Positions 22,636-34,874 of a DNA stretch of 64,000 bases are shown here, in pieces. The stretch is taken from positions 6,121,765-6,185,764 of the forward strand of contig NC_057767.1 of the NCBI RefSeq assembly GCF_010389155.1. Direction: 5' to 3'. The position numbers were made by a program, and so were the translations under genes. The DNA is from Erigeron canadensis (taxonomy: Eukaryota > Streptophyta > Magnoliopsida > Asterales > Asteraceae). The notes under the pieces are model-generated. The model made no database searches and was not told where the DNA came from. It saw only the letters and a list, made by a program, of their open reading frames with translations. Within the stretch, counting starts at the first letter, position 1. Every line of letters starts with the position of its first letter.

Positions 22636-25091
22636 TGTAACAATCGTGCATTTTGACCTTTTGACTATGTGTACAATTTGACTAACAATTTAGTTAGCTA
22701 TTAAATATGCAAGTGCAATTTGAGGTTCAATTGCGTGCAATGTGTTCATATGGGTCAATTTATGAGTTTAACTAGAGACTTATGTGCTAATTGAGATCGT
22801 TAATTAGTGCAATCTACATTCATTTTGATAACATTTAATTTAACTAGTAGAATTGAATATGGATCCTACCCATGGGTTAAACCCAATCCATGACCCACCC
22901 AAGACAACCCAACCTTATCCAATCTCCCCACCCATTCATTCATTTCCCTTACACTTTTCTCTCTACCTCACTAAATGCATACACACTCCCAATCTCTCTC
23001 TATAATCTTGCTTCATTTATTGTGGGTTCAACAAGATTAATAACAAAATCATCATCCCTATCATCATTCTAGCATCATATCAAAAATCCAAGTTTCAAAG
23101 TGTATGAAAAAGCTTCAAATTAGGTCAAATTCGGGTTTGACTTCTTGTGGAGGTTTTGGTAAGTGATTTCTAGTTCAAATTCATTATTTCAAATTGTTAA
23201 GCATGTTTTTCAATCAAATCTAAGCGCTTTTGGTCGAATTCGGGTCAATATCGATTTGGGTTCAAAACTAGGATTTCATTAGGGTTTTTGAAGGTCAAGA
23301 ATGATTTTGAGCAAAATAGGTGTTAATAAGTATATTTGTGACGTGAGTTTTGTCTAATTATGTTCAAAATCGATTTGAAAGTGTCCTCAAACAACTAGAA
23401 GTCAAAAAATTGGATTTTTGGTGTTCTTGAGGTGTCATGGCCGAATTTAGGCATAAAAATGATGTTTTGATTCAAGTTTGTGTTATGGAATTGAGTTCAT
23501 TTGGGTCAAAACCATGTTTATGAGGTTCAAACTGATTAATTTTGCACTAATGGTTGAATTAGGTGTCAAAAATGGTGATTGGGTGTGCTTGGGTCGTGTT
23601 TGATTCATGTTAGGAGCCAAACTCGTGCCGCTAGTTTTGGTGTCCCTTGATCAGAACATTTCTCGTGTCGTACCTCGCGCCGCGAGTAATTGTGAAGCTC
23701 GTGCCGCGAGCCAGAAAACTCGTGCCGCTAGTTTTGGTGTCCCTTGATCAGAACATTTCTCGTGTTGTACCTCGCGCCGCGAGTAATTGTGAAGCTCGTG
23801 CCGCGAGCCAGAAAACTCGTGCCGCGAGTTTGTGTAGTTTCGTGTCAGATTTTTTCAAACGTGCATAACTTTTGATCCGTAAGTCCAATCGAGTCATATG
23901 ACCTATCGTTGGAATCGTATGAGAGTCTAGTTTCTTGTTATAACATTCATTTGGGTCGAATCTGACTCCACTTCTAAAAATTCCGGATCAAAGTGTCTTG
24001 CTTCTTACTCGAAAAGGGTCATTGAAGCATTAGTGAGTTGTGACTTGACTTGAAATAATTAGACCAACTTGTTCTAGGGTTTAGAGATGACATTGACGAC
24101 ATTATGTTATACCTTGATAGGTCGTGAACATTTGGCGAACAATTGACGTTGTAGCTCATTTTAATCTTAACATTTGCAAGGCAAAGGTGAGTTTTCGTAG
24201 TTTCCCATACTCTTTTAAGAGTCGGCTGAAAAGTGTACCTCGTGCATTGATGACATTTGTGATTTACATGTTGTGTGATGATTTTGTAGACGTGCAAGTA
24301 TGTGTTTCATTGTATGGTTATTGTATATGTATGTTGAGACGTTTTTAGGATAGTTGTGTATATATGGAAGACGTTAATGCCTTTGAAAGGTTGGAGATAT
24401 GGTGGGAAGGCTGCGGGTGACCCTATATATAAACATCAAAGGCCTTTCAAAAGTAGTATCGTACAAAGTATATATACAAGGTGTTTGATTTTGTGTGGAC
24501 ATTGATGATCAAGTTACGTGCAATGAGCATAATGGGGTGCATGATGACATTACAATGGGTACACTTAGTACTTGATGACATTATACGGGTACAATACGTA
24601 CTTGATGACATTTTACGGGTACTTTTAGTACTTGATGACAATTGTTAACGATATGTGAACGTTGAGGAACATTGGGTACAAGTGTGCAAAATCTTAGATC
24701 ATGTTGATGTTAATTATGTATTAGATTACATTGGTATGTGTTCTTGTTCATCTTTCCTTACGAACTCACCAACCTAGTGTTGACATTGTTTAGTACACTT
24801 TTCAGGTAACCAAGATAACCCAAGAGCTTGATTGCATTGCTAGAAGTTGGACTATGACCATGGATCCGTTATTCATTTCCCATTGATGGGACTCGCTTAG
24901 GATCATGAGCCATCTTTTGATATCGTTTTTGTAAAACTTTTGATGGTTGAATGCTCCTTATGCCTTTGTGACATTATAACTAAGTTGTTGGGTTCACGAA
25001 ATCCTTTTAATTTCATATAGTTTCGTTCTACAGTAATTCCATCTTGTGTCATGCTTTTCGGTGCATTTCGAGCCTAGCTCGAGGTGTTACA
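22636..25091. mobile_element. Solo LTR 1 (2,456 bp) nested in copia pol
   Basis: Starts TGTAACAATCG and ends GAGGTGTTACA (7-bp inverted ends TGTAACA/TGTTACA), flanked by a perfect 5-bp duplication ACTTC at 22,631-22,635 and 25,092-25,096. Removing it and one duplicate rejoins the copia frame (FLGIEV then LDTKEGLCL). There is no coding sequence and no internal domain, so it reads as a solo LTR, probably of a Ty3 element with long LTRs. Inside are two 97-bp tandem units at 23,621-23,814 rich in CTCGTGCCGCGAG, and short GTACTTGATGACA repeats at 24,570-24,640. Confidence 0.88.
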
Positions 25092-25096
25092 ACTTC

Positions 25097-27620
25097 AATC
25101 CCAAGAAAGTATTTGAGTCTACCCAAGTCTTTGATCATGATATTAGAATTCAAAAAAGACTTAACCTTCTGAATTTCAATAGAACAGTTTCCTGTAAGTA
25201 TAATATCATCAACATACACAAGAATGGCAACAAAAAAGGAAGCAGATTCCTTAGTGTACAAAGAGTGGTCATTTTGACTTTGTTTAAACCCATTTTCAAG
25301 AAGAGTATTAGACAGTTTTTCATGCCACTTCCTAGGGGCTTGTTTAAGGCCATATAGAGACTTAACCAATTTACATACTTTAGTCTCATTCTTATCAAAG
25401 AAGCCCTCAGGAGGGGTCATATAAACATCTTCACTAATATTTCTATAAAGAAAAGCATTATTGATGTCAAGTTGGTAAAGTGGCCACTTATTTTGGACAG
25501 CAAGGGTTAATAAACATCTAGTGGTCACCATTTTTATGACAGGGGAGAAAGTTTCATCATAATCTGGACCCTGCCTTTGGCTACTAACCTGGCCTTGTAG
25601 CTTTCTATTTGCCCATTGGCCTTATATTTTATTTTTGTATATCCATTTGCACCCAATTGGTTCTCTTCCCTTAGGAAGGTCAGTTAGGATCCAAGTGCCA
25701 TTTCTATTAAGGGCTTCCATTTCTTGGTTCATAGCATCAATCCAGTTTCTATCTTGAGAAGCCTCAAGAAAGGTAGTAGGTTTAACAGTTTTATTTAGAG
25801 CAGTGGAGAAACAGAAATTATCTATGCTAAGGTTTGAATAGTTTACAACTCTGTGAAGACCATATTTAACCTTTCCATCAAGCATATAATCCTCAAGTCT
25901 TTTAGGAAGGTTGGTCTGTCTATCAAATTGTCTAGTTTGAACAGGACTTCTGTTCTGTCTATTGGTCTGCCTAGGTTGAACAGAATCAAGGGAAGCCTTT
26001 TCTCTAGTGCTTGGATTGGATAAAGAAGTTGAGGGAGAAGAAAGTGTGCCCTCAGAGTTAAAGTTTTCTTCAATTTGGGATGTTGCAGGTGTGCCTCCAT
26101 CACTTGTAGAACTTGGAGTTCTGTTAAGAGAGGTGGCACCATTGCCATCATTCCATGAAGTATCCATCTCTTCATCATTGGGACTATGGGTATTTGGATC
26201 TTCTGAATGCAAGAAATCAAAGAAGTTTAATTGATTAACATTCTGAATTTCATCAGGTTTTGCATTAACTTTAAGTGGAATGATTTCCTCAAAAAATTTT
26301 ACATCCCTGGAATAAAAAACAGTTTTATATTCATGACTGAAAAGTTTGTATCCCTTTTTTTCATTTGAGTAACCAACAAGAATACATTTTTCAGACCTAG
26401 CAGAAAACTTGTCAAGATTATTTAAGATCTTAGCAAAACATAAGCACCCAAATACCCTAAGATGAGTTAGATTAGGTTTTCTTTTGAAAATTTTTTCAAA
26501 AGGAGATGATCCACCAAGCACTGAAGAGGGTAGCCTGTTAATTAGATAGGTAGCAGTTAGAATACATTCATACCACATATAAAGAGGTATTCCCCCCTGA
26601 AACATAAGGCACCTAGCAATGTTCAAGAGGTGTCTATGTTTCCTCTCAACAACTCCATTTTGTTGTGGAGTATAGGCACAAGAGGTTTGATGGATTATAC
26701 CATTTTGTTTAACAAAACTGTTAACCCTTTGGTTTACAAACTCAGACCCATTATCACTTATGAGAACTTTTATTCTTTTGTTGAATTGAGTTAATAGCAG
26801 ATTATGAAAACAGACTAGATTATCAAAGGTTTCATCCTTAGACTTTAACATATAAACCCATACATTTTATAGCCATCCCTACTAGTAACCTTGTAGGGTC
26901 CCCATAGGTCAATGTGTATAAGATCACCAACAGCAGTGCTGGTGTGATTACTCAGTGGAAATGGGTCTCTAATTTGTTTAGCTTTTAAGCAGGTTTCACA
27001 AGGGGCAGAATTTGTCCCTTTGAGATTTAAAACATGCATAACTTGGTCTGCAGGGTGTCCAAGTCTACTGTGCCAGAGATTAAAGGACTGAATTCCTAAA
27101 GTGTTATTACTAAGAACATGATTCCTACCTTTCCTATCTGAATCAAAAAGATAAAAGCCCCCATTCTCACTACCAGTCCCCAGAATTTTGTTGGTACTCA
27201 AGTCCTGTATGTAGCATTTATTTTCATCAAATCCAACAAACAATTTACTGTCCTTAACAAGCTTATGAACAGACAACAAGTTAACACAATATTCAGGAAC
27301 ATACAAGACATCATATATGATTATATTGTCAGAAATTTGGAGATTACCAATCTTTCTTATCTTAGCTCTGGTCCCATTTGGGTAACCAACAGTGAGATTA
27401 AGATCAGAGATGTCAACAAGATCAATTAAGTAATTATCACAACATATTAGGTGCTGAGTAGTACCAGAGTCCACAATCCATCCAAGAAAGTATTTTTCAC
27501 TTTTAAACTGAATTGTGGTACAAAAAAACCTATTAAAGTTTTGATTGAAAATTGATTTGAGTTTTGTATAGTACATGCCATGTTTGCTTGAGCCCTTGGA
27601 GTACCATTCCTTTCATTCAA
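25097..27620 (-). pseudogene. Copia protease, integrase and RT, multiply frameshifted
   Basis: Order on the minus strand: protease active site WIVDSGTTQH (near 27,470). Then the preintegrase zinc motif with LWHSRLGHP and CETCLKAKQ (27,000-27,080), and the integrase start HIDLWGPYK. Then SDNGSEFVNQ, CAYTPQQNGVVERKHRHLL and the integrase C-terminal region. RT has its catalytic YVDDIILTG at about 25,205. About 40 bases are missing near 26,860, where relatives have IVDDYTR. Single-base shifts occur near 25,625 (an A run) and 25,575, and another near 27,580. Confidence 0.9.
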
Positions 27621-28817
27621 AAGATTCACAAGTTGAGAGAACTGTTCAGGAGTGAATTGCATAGATTGCATAGGTTGCACATTTTGAACAGAGGAGGATG
27701 GTGAAGCAGTAGAAGGTGGGATATTTTCAGAAAAACAATTGTTGTTTGAGTACCTTTGTTACCAGTTGTGTCATTAAAAAACTTGTTTTGATTGTAAGAA
27801 AACCTTTGATTACTTTGACTTATTGAATTTTTTCTGAGATTAGGGTTATTGTACCCAGGAGGATACCCATAAATTTCAAAGCATCTGTCAACAGTATGTC
27901 CAATCCTCTTACATCTTGTGCACTTAAGATCAGGGTTAGGTCCTCTGCCAGTGATAGGTTTAGAATAAGATTTGTTTTCAAAAGTTCTGGCAGAAATGGC
28001 AGAGGTTTGTGCTTTCTGTTTGGAATCTCTAGGAGATGAACCCCTATGAGACTCCTCCCTAGAGATGATAGCAAACGCAGTCTTGACATTAAGCAAAGGG
28101 TCTCTGGTGAGAATGCTACTCCTAACAAGATTATATTCATCATCCAGTCCCATTAGAAATTGCATAAGCTTCAAGGTTTGATTATGACTTTTAAAATCAT
28201 TAGCAGCATTACAAACACTGGTTGGCAAGTGAACCAAGGCATCATATTGCTTCCAAAGAGAGTTTAATTTATGGGTAATATTCAGAAACAGGAGTACCAT
28301 TTTGAGTAAGAGAGTTAATACTTTGGTGCAGATTGAAGATAATTGACCCATCCACTTTATCATAAGTTTCCTTAAGCTCTTCCCACACAAGGTTAGCCTG
28401 CTTTGAAAAAAATTGACCTAAATAGACCTCTTCACTTACCGATCCTAAAATCCAAGACAGTACAACAGAGTTGCACCTGTCCCATTGTTTTGAGAGAATA
28501 TCATCATTTTCATTTTTAACAACAGAGCCATTGATAAATCCAACCTTGTTTTTTGTTTCAAGAGCCAAAATCATAGCACATGCCCAAACCTTATAGTTCT
28601 CAGTTCCTTTTAATTTAAACCCAATCAAAGGTGTCCCACTGGTATCACTAGCATGTAAGTATAGAGGGTCACCAAAATCAAGTCTGCTTATTTGTGTTGG
28701 TTGAGGTTCACTGAAATTATCATCATTAGTGACTTCATCCTCATTATGAGGATTATTAGGAAAAATACCAACATTAGGTTGAATAATAGGTGGTACATTA
28801 GCATCCATATTAAACAA
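27600..28817 (-). pseudogene. Copia gag, frameshifted
   Basis: ATG at 28,817 (MDANVPPIIQPNVG). The copia gag domain (FKLKGTENYKVWACAMILAL) is followed, after an extra C near 28,273 (TACCCAT for TACCAT), by the rest of gag. The zinc knuckle CTRCKRIGHTVDRC is intact near 27,900. Another shift lies near 27,745, after which a Gln/Met-rich tail leads to the protease. Confidence 0.9.
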
Positions 28818-28928
28818 TTAAATAGGCAGAAAAATAAGAACAAGAACACACAACAGATAATAAAAAAAAAAGTAACAAGAACACAAAAGCACAGAAGTAA
28901 GTAAAGCACAGAAAACAACCAAAGAAAC

Positions 28929-30570
28929 TGATGTGACTAATTTATACCCATTACCTACATCGTTATTGGCCATTTTACTATATGTTTTAAGTCGTTTTTG
29001 TATGCATTTGGCGCGTTTATGGTGTTGTTAGTGTTTACAGGCTCTAAACAGGATACGCGTTCATTTGGTACATTTTCGGATGATTATTGGCCCGGAAAGT
29101 GCGTTATGATGATGAGAGTTGATTTGAGTGGAAGAGACGACATAGTTTGGCAAGTAATCGAGATCGAAAGAAGATTGGTTCTGAACAAGCATTGACTGCG
29201 CCGCAGTGGGGTTGCACTAGCCCACTGCGCCGCAGTCCTGATCCACGGAAAAAATGGAAAACACCCCACTTCGGCGCAGTGGGGGTGGGGGTTGCACTAG
29301 GAAGACTGCGCCGCAGTCAAGGAAGGAAGAAAGGAGGTCGTGGATTCATACTGCACCGCAGTGGTGGTCACACGAACCACTGCGCCGCAGTCCCCCTGAA
29401 GTCAAAGTCAACAACACCTCACTGCGTCGCAGTGAGGGAAGGCTCAACCCCACTGCGCCGTAGTGGGTGTACAGGAAAACAAGACTTGCCTTGTTTTTGC
29501 ATCAGATTTTTGAGGAGTATAAATAGCAAACCCTAGGTCGAAAATCAGGTATCAAAAATCTTTCTAGGAGCTGTTCTACAAGGGTTCCTCTTCCTCCAAT
29601 CAAGATTATTTCTTAGGCGGATTCGTTGAAGATTCACGGGCACCCATCTAGATCGTATCTACTTATTGTCTTGCAATTTACTTTTCATCAAACGATTGGT
29701 ACATCATGTTTCTCTTCTATTTTATTTATTATTGTGGATTGATCATGAGTGGCTAAACGTTTAATCATCCACCTTGATGATACTAGACGGATAATGTGAT
29801 TGCAATATTTTAATTCAAGAAGGTTTATTTAATTATCGTTGTTTTGTGATCTTGATGATGTTAATTCTTTTCATTAATTAATTTTGATATTGGTTGCATA
29901 TGATTCTTCGTTGGTGGTACCAGTTGAATGTGTATGTGATTTTAAAACGGTTACTTGTCTATAAGTAATTATCACTAGTTCATGGTATGATAGTGAATAT
30001 CATTTTAAGAAAAAATTAATTTTGTCAACGTGATTGATATCGGTTGGTGGTACCACGCTATTGTCACATAGGCTCAATTGATAATTTGATAGTCAATAAA
30101 ACTAATTGTTAGAAGAATTGTCTTAGTTTTGGTGGTACCGGCTTCGGTAATTTAACTGGCAGTTAGGTGATTCGAGATTTTGTTCACGATTGGTGGTACC
30201 ACGTGAGTATCTTAATCTTGTCACGATTATCTTTAAACTCTAGAGAATTTGTTCTTCATTAAATGCAATCACATTTGAAGTTGAGGAAAGTCAAGGTGGA
30301 TGACTTTTAATTATATTGTCTGAAGTCTTTTTTAGTTTATGCAATTATTTTGCAAACCAATTTACTTTAAGTGTCAAGAGGATTTTCGAAGCAACACCCG
30401 TTTTCCAAACCATTTCATAAGCAACTAATCATTTCCCAATCCTTGAGAACGAACTCAGACTTACCTCTTAACTATATTACAAACGATCGGGTTCACTGCC
30501 CGTGAGTGCGTAGTAGTGAGTTTTTGGGTAGTTTTAGTTTTATAAATTTAAAGCTCGATTTTGCACATCA
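28929..30570. mobile_element. Solo LTR 2 (1,642 bp) nested in the copia leader
   Basis: Starts TGATGTGAC and ends GCACATCA, with a perfect 5-bp duplication GAAAC at 28,924-28,928 and 30,571-30,575. It holds no protein. Eight copies or near-copies of ACTGCGCCGCAGT occur in 29,190-29,465, and four GGTGGTACCA motifs at about 29,913-30,196. The lack of similarity to solo LTR 1 outside the GCGCCGC core indicates another family. Confidence 0.87.
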
Positions 30571-30926
30571 GAAACCTAGTAAGGAACAAGCAATAACTCA
30601 ATAATAAGCAACTTAGAATAAGGGATCCCAATCTATAAGCCAAACTCCCAATACTTGAAACACTCCAAGTAAAGGGTTATTTGCTACTGATATGGGTAGG
30701 TGAAGAACACTTACAGTGGGGTCGCCAACAATAATTCCTTATCACTTTAATCGGGATAGAATATATATCCAGGGAAGGATAACCAAAACCCTAAAAAGAG
30801 TTAGGTTTTAATAATATGGAAAAATAATATTTTCAATCAACGATGATCCCAAACCCTAAAAAGAGTTGAGATAACAAGGATCGATTGATTGAAGTTAGGA
30901 GATGGATGAACCTGGCTCTGATACCA

Positions 30927-31420
30927 TGAAAACTTTTGTAATCGATCCAATACTAATAATCAACAATAAAGATTTGGGGCTAACTGAAAGGAGGTTTTCA
31001 ACATAAACACGAATGCTGGAAATACTAATAAACTAAAAAGGATTGATTCAATCTAAACAGCCAAAATATTAAGAAAGAGAAGAAGAAATAGAGACATCAT
31101 AGAAGCGGCTGTCAGAGAGAATGAATATTAGGAAACCTAGGAGTATGACTATATAATCCTAGGTATAAGCAACGGTCACATCGATGAAGAAAAAAACAGA
31201 ATAGACCCCAGAGCTTTAATAAACAGAATATTAGCCCTGGTCTTCAACTTCTTGACAACTTTGGTCCTTTGAGAAGTCTTTCAACATCTTTAGTCCTTGA
31301 GGTATGCTATCCATGCATCTTTCATCAACACTCCAAAAGGATAATCCTGCACATAACTCAACATAGATAATAAGAAAAGAGATTGATAAATTCAAGCAAG
31401 GATTGTCCAATAGTTTAACA
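30927..31420 (-). repeat. 5' LTR of the copia element
   Basis: 494 bp, same ends as the other LTR. The PBS lies immediately inside at 30,914-30,926. Untranslated leader with GATCCC-AAACCCTAAAAAG repeats follows (about 30,780-30,870). Confidence 0.95.
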
Positions 31421-34400
31421 AGTTGCAACATAAATAATCCATTTTACTAATTCGTCAAAATGTCGATTTTAGGATTAACTCGTATGACGTATCCAGGTTT
31501 TACCCAAAAGGCGAGGTATTGATTCTCATTAACCCCATTCAAGGAGAGTATGTGAGGTTTTTTTTATAGATGTTTACGCAACATTAGATGTAACAAGTCC
31601 GGTTAAAATAAATGACTATTTTGATTTGAATTGACTCATGCCTTTAAATAATTGAGAGTGCTGTTCTACATAACATTATTAGAAGAAAAAAAAAAGTTTC
31701 TCGTAGTAATCGTTAAGTTTGAAGTTTGTCAAAGTGATGGCAATCAATCAAACTTGTATTTGGATTTTATTTTATTTTATTTACTCGTAGTAATCGTTAA
31801 GTTTGAAGTTTGTCAAAGTGATGGCAATCAATCAAACTTGTATATTGGATTTTATTTTATTTTATTTTATTTACTTCTATGAAATGGTAACCACTTTTAA
31901 ATGAAACTTAAACATATAATAAGTCACCTCTATATTAAATAAAAAAGGATTGTAATAACATCATCATTTTATAAATTTACTTTATTTTCACCTCTAATAT
32001 ATTTCTTAAAATTTAGTTGTTTTGTTTAATTTAATTATGATATCATAAATACTTTTCTTCATATAGTTTAGTTAATTTTAATTTATTTTATTTATAATGT
32101 CATTTTTAAAAAATGTCTTTTTTTTTGCAAACTCTAGTAATATATACATAGCGAAATTTTAAATTATTTGCATATTATGCGGGTTAGTAAGCAAATTATA
32201 TTTATTTGAAACAAAATGTATACTATTCCAAGATTATGAGTATAGAGTAGCGAGGATACATTTTAAAATAAAAAATTATTAATATGTTCGGGTTAAATCC
32301 GGGTAAATTAGTCAGTTAATAATTTAACATATGACTATTCAAAGGGAAAAATAAGACAAGAAAAAGAAGAATAACATGCCAATATAAGTAGTTGGAATCT
32401 GGATGAGGTGTTGAACGAAAAAAGTTAAAAGAAAAACTGAAAAAAGACTCGATATCTTTAGAATAATTTTCGCAAGTTTATGTATTTAAAATACACCACA
32501 TGGTTTCCCTTTCTCACCACAGACCATACACACATAATAAAGATTTTTATTGTTAGACAAGACAAAAACTACATATTGTTTGATTGGATTGGATATTTAA
32601 CAAACTACTTTTTGACTTATTTTTTCTTTTTTAATCATTTAGAATAAGGGTGTAGTCGGTTTGTTTTATCGACAAAAAGCATGGACTAGGATCGGCAAAT
32701 CGGCAACCCTATAGCACATGCATTGGCAACTTTAATCGGCAAGTTTGACAAGTTTCATCGGCTAGTTTTGGCCGATGCAAGTGAACGTTGGGGGGCTGAC
32801 ATGTGAACGTTAGGAGCCTTTTTTTATATATAAATACGGTCAAATATGCATTGGCAAATTGGCAACTTTTTGCACTATACAAAGGAATTTGGCAAGATTT
32901 TAGTTAGTTTTGGCAAGATTTTTGGTATGACAAATGGCATGGTTTTATTGGCCTATTTTTTGCTAAACTTGTCAATTTGCCAATACATTGTAAATACATC
33001 CTTGTCCCTTAGATGTTACTTTATCCCTTATGCTCTACCTTAAACATTGTTTTATTGATTAGTACCTTGTTTAAACTTAGAAACCTCACAGAAAATAATA
33101 TATCTTAATTAGTATCTTAAAAAGAAATACTATCCATATTTGTCAAGAGAAACGATGCCAATTTTAATATATGAAAGTTAACTCTAATTATCTAAATGAA
33201 TATACAAAATGTTCTTATTCATCCGCATGCGGTCGTTCTTAATTATGTGACATTTAATCATTAAAACTCGGACAATATATCGGACATGAATAACTATTAA
33301 CAATTAATATTTATTTTTAAGAAAAAAAAATATAGTTTTTAAAATTTTCTCTTATAATTTAAAACAAATATAAAATAATAACTAAAGTCGATCAAATGGT
33401 AAAAAACTTATATAGTACGAGTACTTATCTTAAGATAGAAATAATAAATATAGTCGTAAGTCGTGTGTAATTGGTTTTTCAATGAGCGAATATGTGGGTG
33501 GTTTTATTGGAGGGTGCTAATTAACATAATGGGCATCACAAGACATGTTGTGGACTATTGGTGGTCTACACCACATGCACCTATCATTTCTATCATTGTG
33601 TGTGACTAGTAATGGATGGATTTGTGATGTTGAATACGAGCATTGTACCCGTACAATGCAGCGGCGGTGGTGGGAAAGGTAGTTTAGTGGTGTCGGTGAT
33701 GGTACTATTGGTGGTGGTGGCGGTGTCAAGTGGTGTAGGTTGATATAATTGTGATAGTAGAAATTTTTAGAAGATAGAGACTTAAAGTGTTAATTATTAA
33801 AATAAAAGTTTAGAGTGTAAGTTATAATTCATTAAGGGTAAAACAAAAAAAAGTCAAGGGTAATTTGGGTAATTGGAAGGTAGAATTACCTAAAATTAAA
33901 AAAAAACATGAGTTAATTTCATATATATCCCTCCTAAAACTAAAATTAAAAAAAACATGAGTTAATTTCATACATATCCCTCCTAAAGCATGAAATATCA
34001 TATTTACCCAAACATTGCTTTACGACCATTGTACATCATGCAATGAAAACTTGTAATTTGGGTATATATGATATTTAGGGGGTTTAGGAAGGGGATATTT
34101 GATATTTTCTCATACATTGCTTTACGACCATTGTACAAATGGATGACATTATTTTTGAACCTGAGTTGAAAAAATTTGTAGAAAATGTAATATTTGTTGC
34201 GGTGCTTATTCGATTTATGAAACAGTGTTACATAATCGAACCTTAGCTATGGGTTTTTTAAAAGTATACATTGATCGTCATGGAAAGCTAATGGGCCAAG
34301 TTCTATACAATCTGATATTCAGCAGCCAACCTTTGATTAATTGGTATCCATTCCATTGTGGACAATTTTGTGTCACTATGAAAATCTAGTCCGGGCTCCT

Positions 34401-34874
34401 AATAGGGGTCGGGTTATAATACCTTTCGGGTCTGCTATATTATTAATTATTATACGAGTATATGATTATATGTGTGTTAAGAACAAAGTCACCACATATT
34501 ATTAGATTATTTCTTGTGCTATGAAGTTGACCTAATTTGTGTCGCTCAGTTTGCTCCTTAAGGTGCGACGTGTGGGTCTGACATCATTGCTGGCTATGAA
34601 TTGTCTGCGAATGTAAAATTAACATATGTGATGAACTAGTTTTCTATATGTTTTCATGTCAATTTTGATGTTATAGAACGTCACTTGCATACCCTATTAG
34701 CAGTATAGATTGTTACATTTGGTAAGAGTTCACTCGAAAACCATCCTCCTAATTAATGAACCTTTAATTAATACCATTTTCTAATTGTTTATCTAAATAA
34801 AGTTGATAGTTATTGAAAACATGGTATGCAAACTGACTTCAAGGTTGTTTATGATAGATTTTCCTGTTGGTGTG
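31421..34874. other. AT-rich intergenic DNA upstream of the IAN cluster
   Basis: Contains an 84-bp tandem duplication (31,701-31,868), a stretch of GGCAA-rich repeats (32,690-32,960), a GGTGGTGGC-rich block (33,640-33,735) and a short direct repeat with AACATGAGTTAATTTCAT (33,906 and 33,955). No gene seen; the last few hundred bases should hold the promoter of the first IAN gene. Confidence 0.6.

Larger units (their letters stand above)
21287..31420 (-). mobile_element. Ty1/copia LTR retrotransposon with two nested insertions
   Basis: The 494-bp LTRs at 21,287-21,780 and 30,927-31,420 start TG and end CA, and differ at about nine positions by eye. The PBS complementary to initiator Met tRNA (TGGTATCAGAGCC on the minus strand) is at 30,914-30,926, directly against the 5' LTR. 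The purine tract (TTGAGGGGGA on minus) is at 21,781-21,790. The flanks are AGTTA (21,282-21,286) and AGTTG (31,421-31,425), a target duplication with one change. Without its insertions the element would be about 6.0 kb. Gene order gag, protease, integrase, RT, RNase H is that of copia. The frame is broken at several places. Confidence 0.93.

Noticed and set aside
29084..29536. Several open frames in the ACTGCGCCGCAGT array (up to 129 codons)
   Set aside because: They arise from the GC-rich repeat array in solo LTR 2; the translations are repetitive and differ by frame.
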